A stretch of 64,000 nucleotides of DNA from the NCBI RefSeq assembly GCF_036373705.1, contig NC_089853.1, positions 34,376,568 to 34,440,567 of the forward strand, in the 5' to 3' direction. Position numbers and translations under genes: made by a program. Shown one piece after another: positions 63,455 to 64,000 of this stretch. The notes beneath the pieces were generated by a model that saw nothing but the letters and a program-made list of their open reading frames with translations, ran no database searches and was not told where the DNA came from. Every line of letters begins with the position of its first letter. The first letter of the stretch is position 1. The DNA comes from Amia ocellicauda (taxonomy: Eukaryota; Chordata; Actinopteri; Amiiformes; Amiidae).

Positions 63455-64000
63455 TTTTCACAACACAGGGCCAAAACCATATTACAACATATTATTGATA
63501 TCAAAACTGTACCGGAGTGTTTTAATTGCACTTTTCAAAAAGTTAATATGAATGTATGACAGGTTTCATTCAGCACAACACAAGATTACATATCACATGA
63601 TGGAAATAACTTCAATATATTTTATCATTATTGTGTCATAGGTTGAGACGCAGTGAATAACAAATTGAACAGTATTTTGTTGGCTTGTATGTATTTCAGA
63701 AATGTTCAAGTCATCATGTTTAGCCCAATACACTCCCAGATGTCATACAGTTCTTGGGAACCTCCTGCATCTTTGATTTGAGTGTTGAGTTGAGTGATTC
63801 GTGTCAAGATGCCCAGTTGCAAAATGGCATTTTTCTGGGATCTTCTAGTCTGTGAAAGGCACTTGCAAGTCTCAGCTGAGTGTGCTGGTGGTGTAAAATG
63901 GACTGTTCAGGATCAAAATATTTTTGTTGAAACATTCACTAGGCTTGAACAATGCAAAGTAAATGACCTGTGAAGTTTAGCACCTATAGGTTTGCCAAGG
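63455..64000. other. Right-edge sequence, nothing recognised
   Basis: AT-rich, with no ORF or repeat family identified. Confidence 0.4.

Overview
This is a stretch of a ray-finned fish nuclear genome. It has spliced vertebrate genes with GT-AG introns, fish-type Tc1/mariner, hAT, L2, CR1/Rex1-like and L1/Tx1-like repeats, SINE tails, and many AT-rich microsatellites. Some repeat tails (the CR1-like end at 32157-32236 and the mosaic repeats near 22350 and 46700) suggest a non-teleost or early-branching lineage. That placement is inference and the species cannot be named from the sequence.

Five protein genes could be read. From left to right they are: (1) ap3s2, minus strand, first three coding exons at 10605-11769, the rest beyond the left edge; (2) an F-box/leucine-rich protein gene of unassigned name, plus strand, coding exon 13453-14592, head-to-head with ap3s2; (3) an intact 20-exon aminopeptidase N gene (anpep), plus strand, 18883-43557, 961 residues; (4) arpin, minus strand, six coding exons at 47776-52619, 226 residues; (5) fam169b, minus strand, eight coding exons at 54896-59970, with the start-codon exon unresolved. 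All exon phases close, so these genes look functional. ap3s2, arpin and anpep are neighbours in human 15q26.1. Here anpep lies between ap3s2 and arpin in a different orientation, and fam169b (also 15q26 in human) is next door.

The left 10 kb lies inside or beyond ap3s2 intron 3 and is repeat-dominated. It holds a hAT transposase remnant (665-1090), a hairpin MITE (3163-3346), an unexplained 139-codon minus-strand ORF (4702-5118), and a large foldback element (5965-8601) whose loop contains a nearly intact DD34E Tc1/mariner transposon (6538-8122). Within anpep, intron 3 carries a decayed Tc1 element (about 24316-26955) into which a younger DD36E Tc1/mariner element jumped (25453-26677), followed by an L1-like remnant (27120-28770). 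The right end holds a CR1/Rex1-like reverse transcriptase fragment (53245-53985), an L2 remnant (61580-62490) and Tc1 end fragments (62977-63454).

The products are housekeeping or cell-surface proteins acting separately: AP-3 adaptor sorting (ap3s2), likely SCF ubiquitin-ligase substrate choice (F-box), ectopeptidase activity (anpep), Arp2/3 inhibition (arpin), and an acetyltransferase-like protein of unknown role (fam169b). I found no operon-like system, CRISPR array, or tRNA or rRNA gene.
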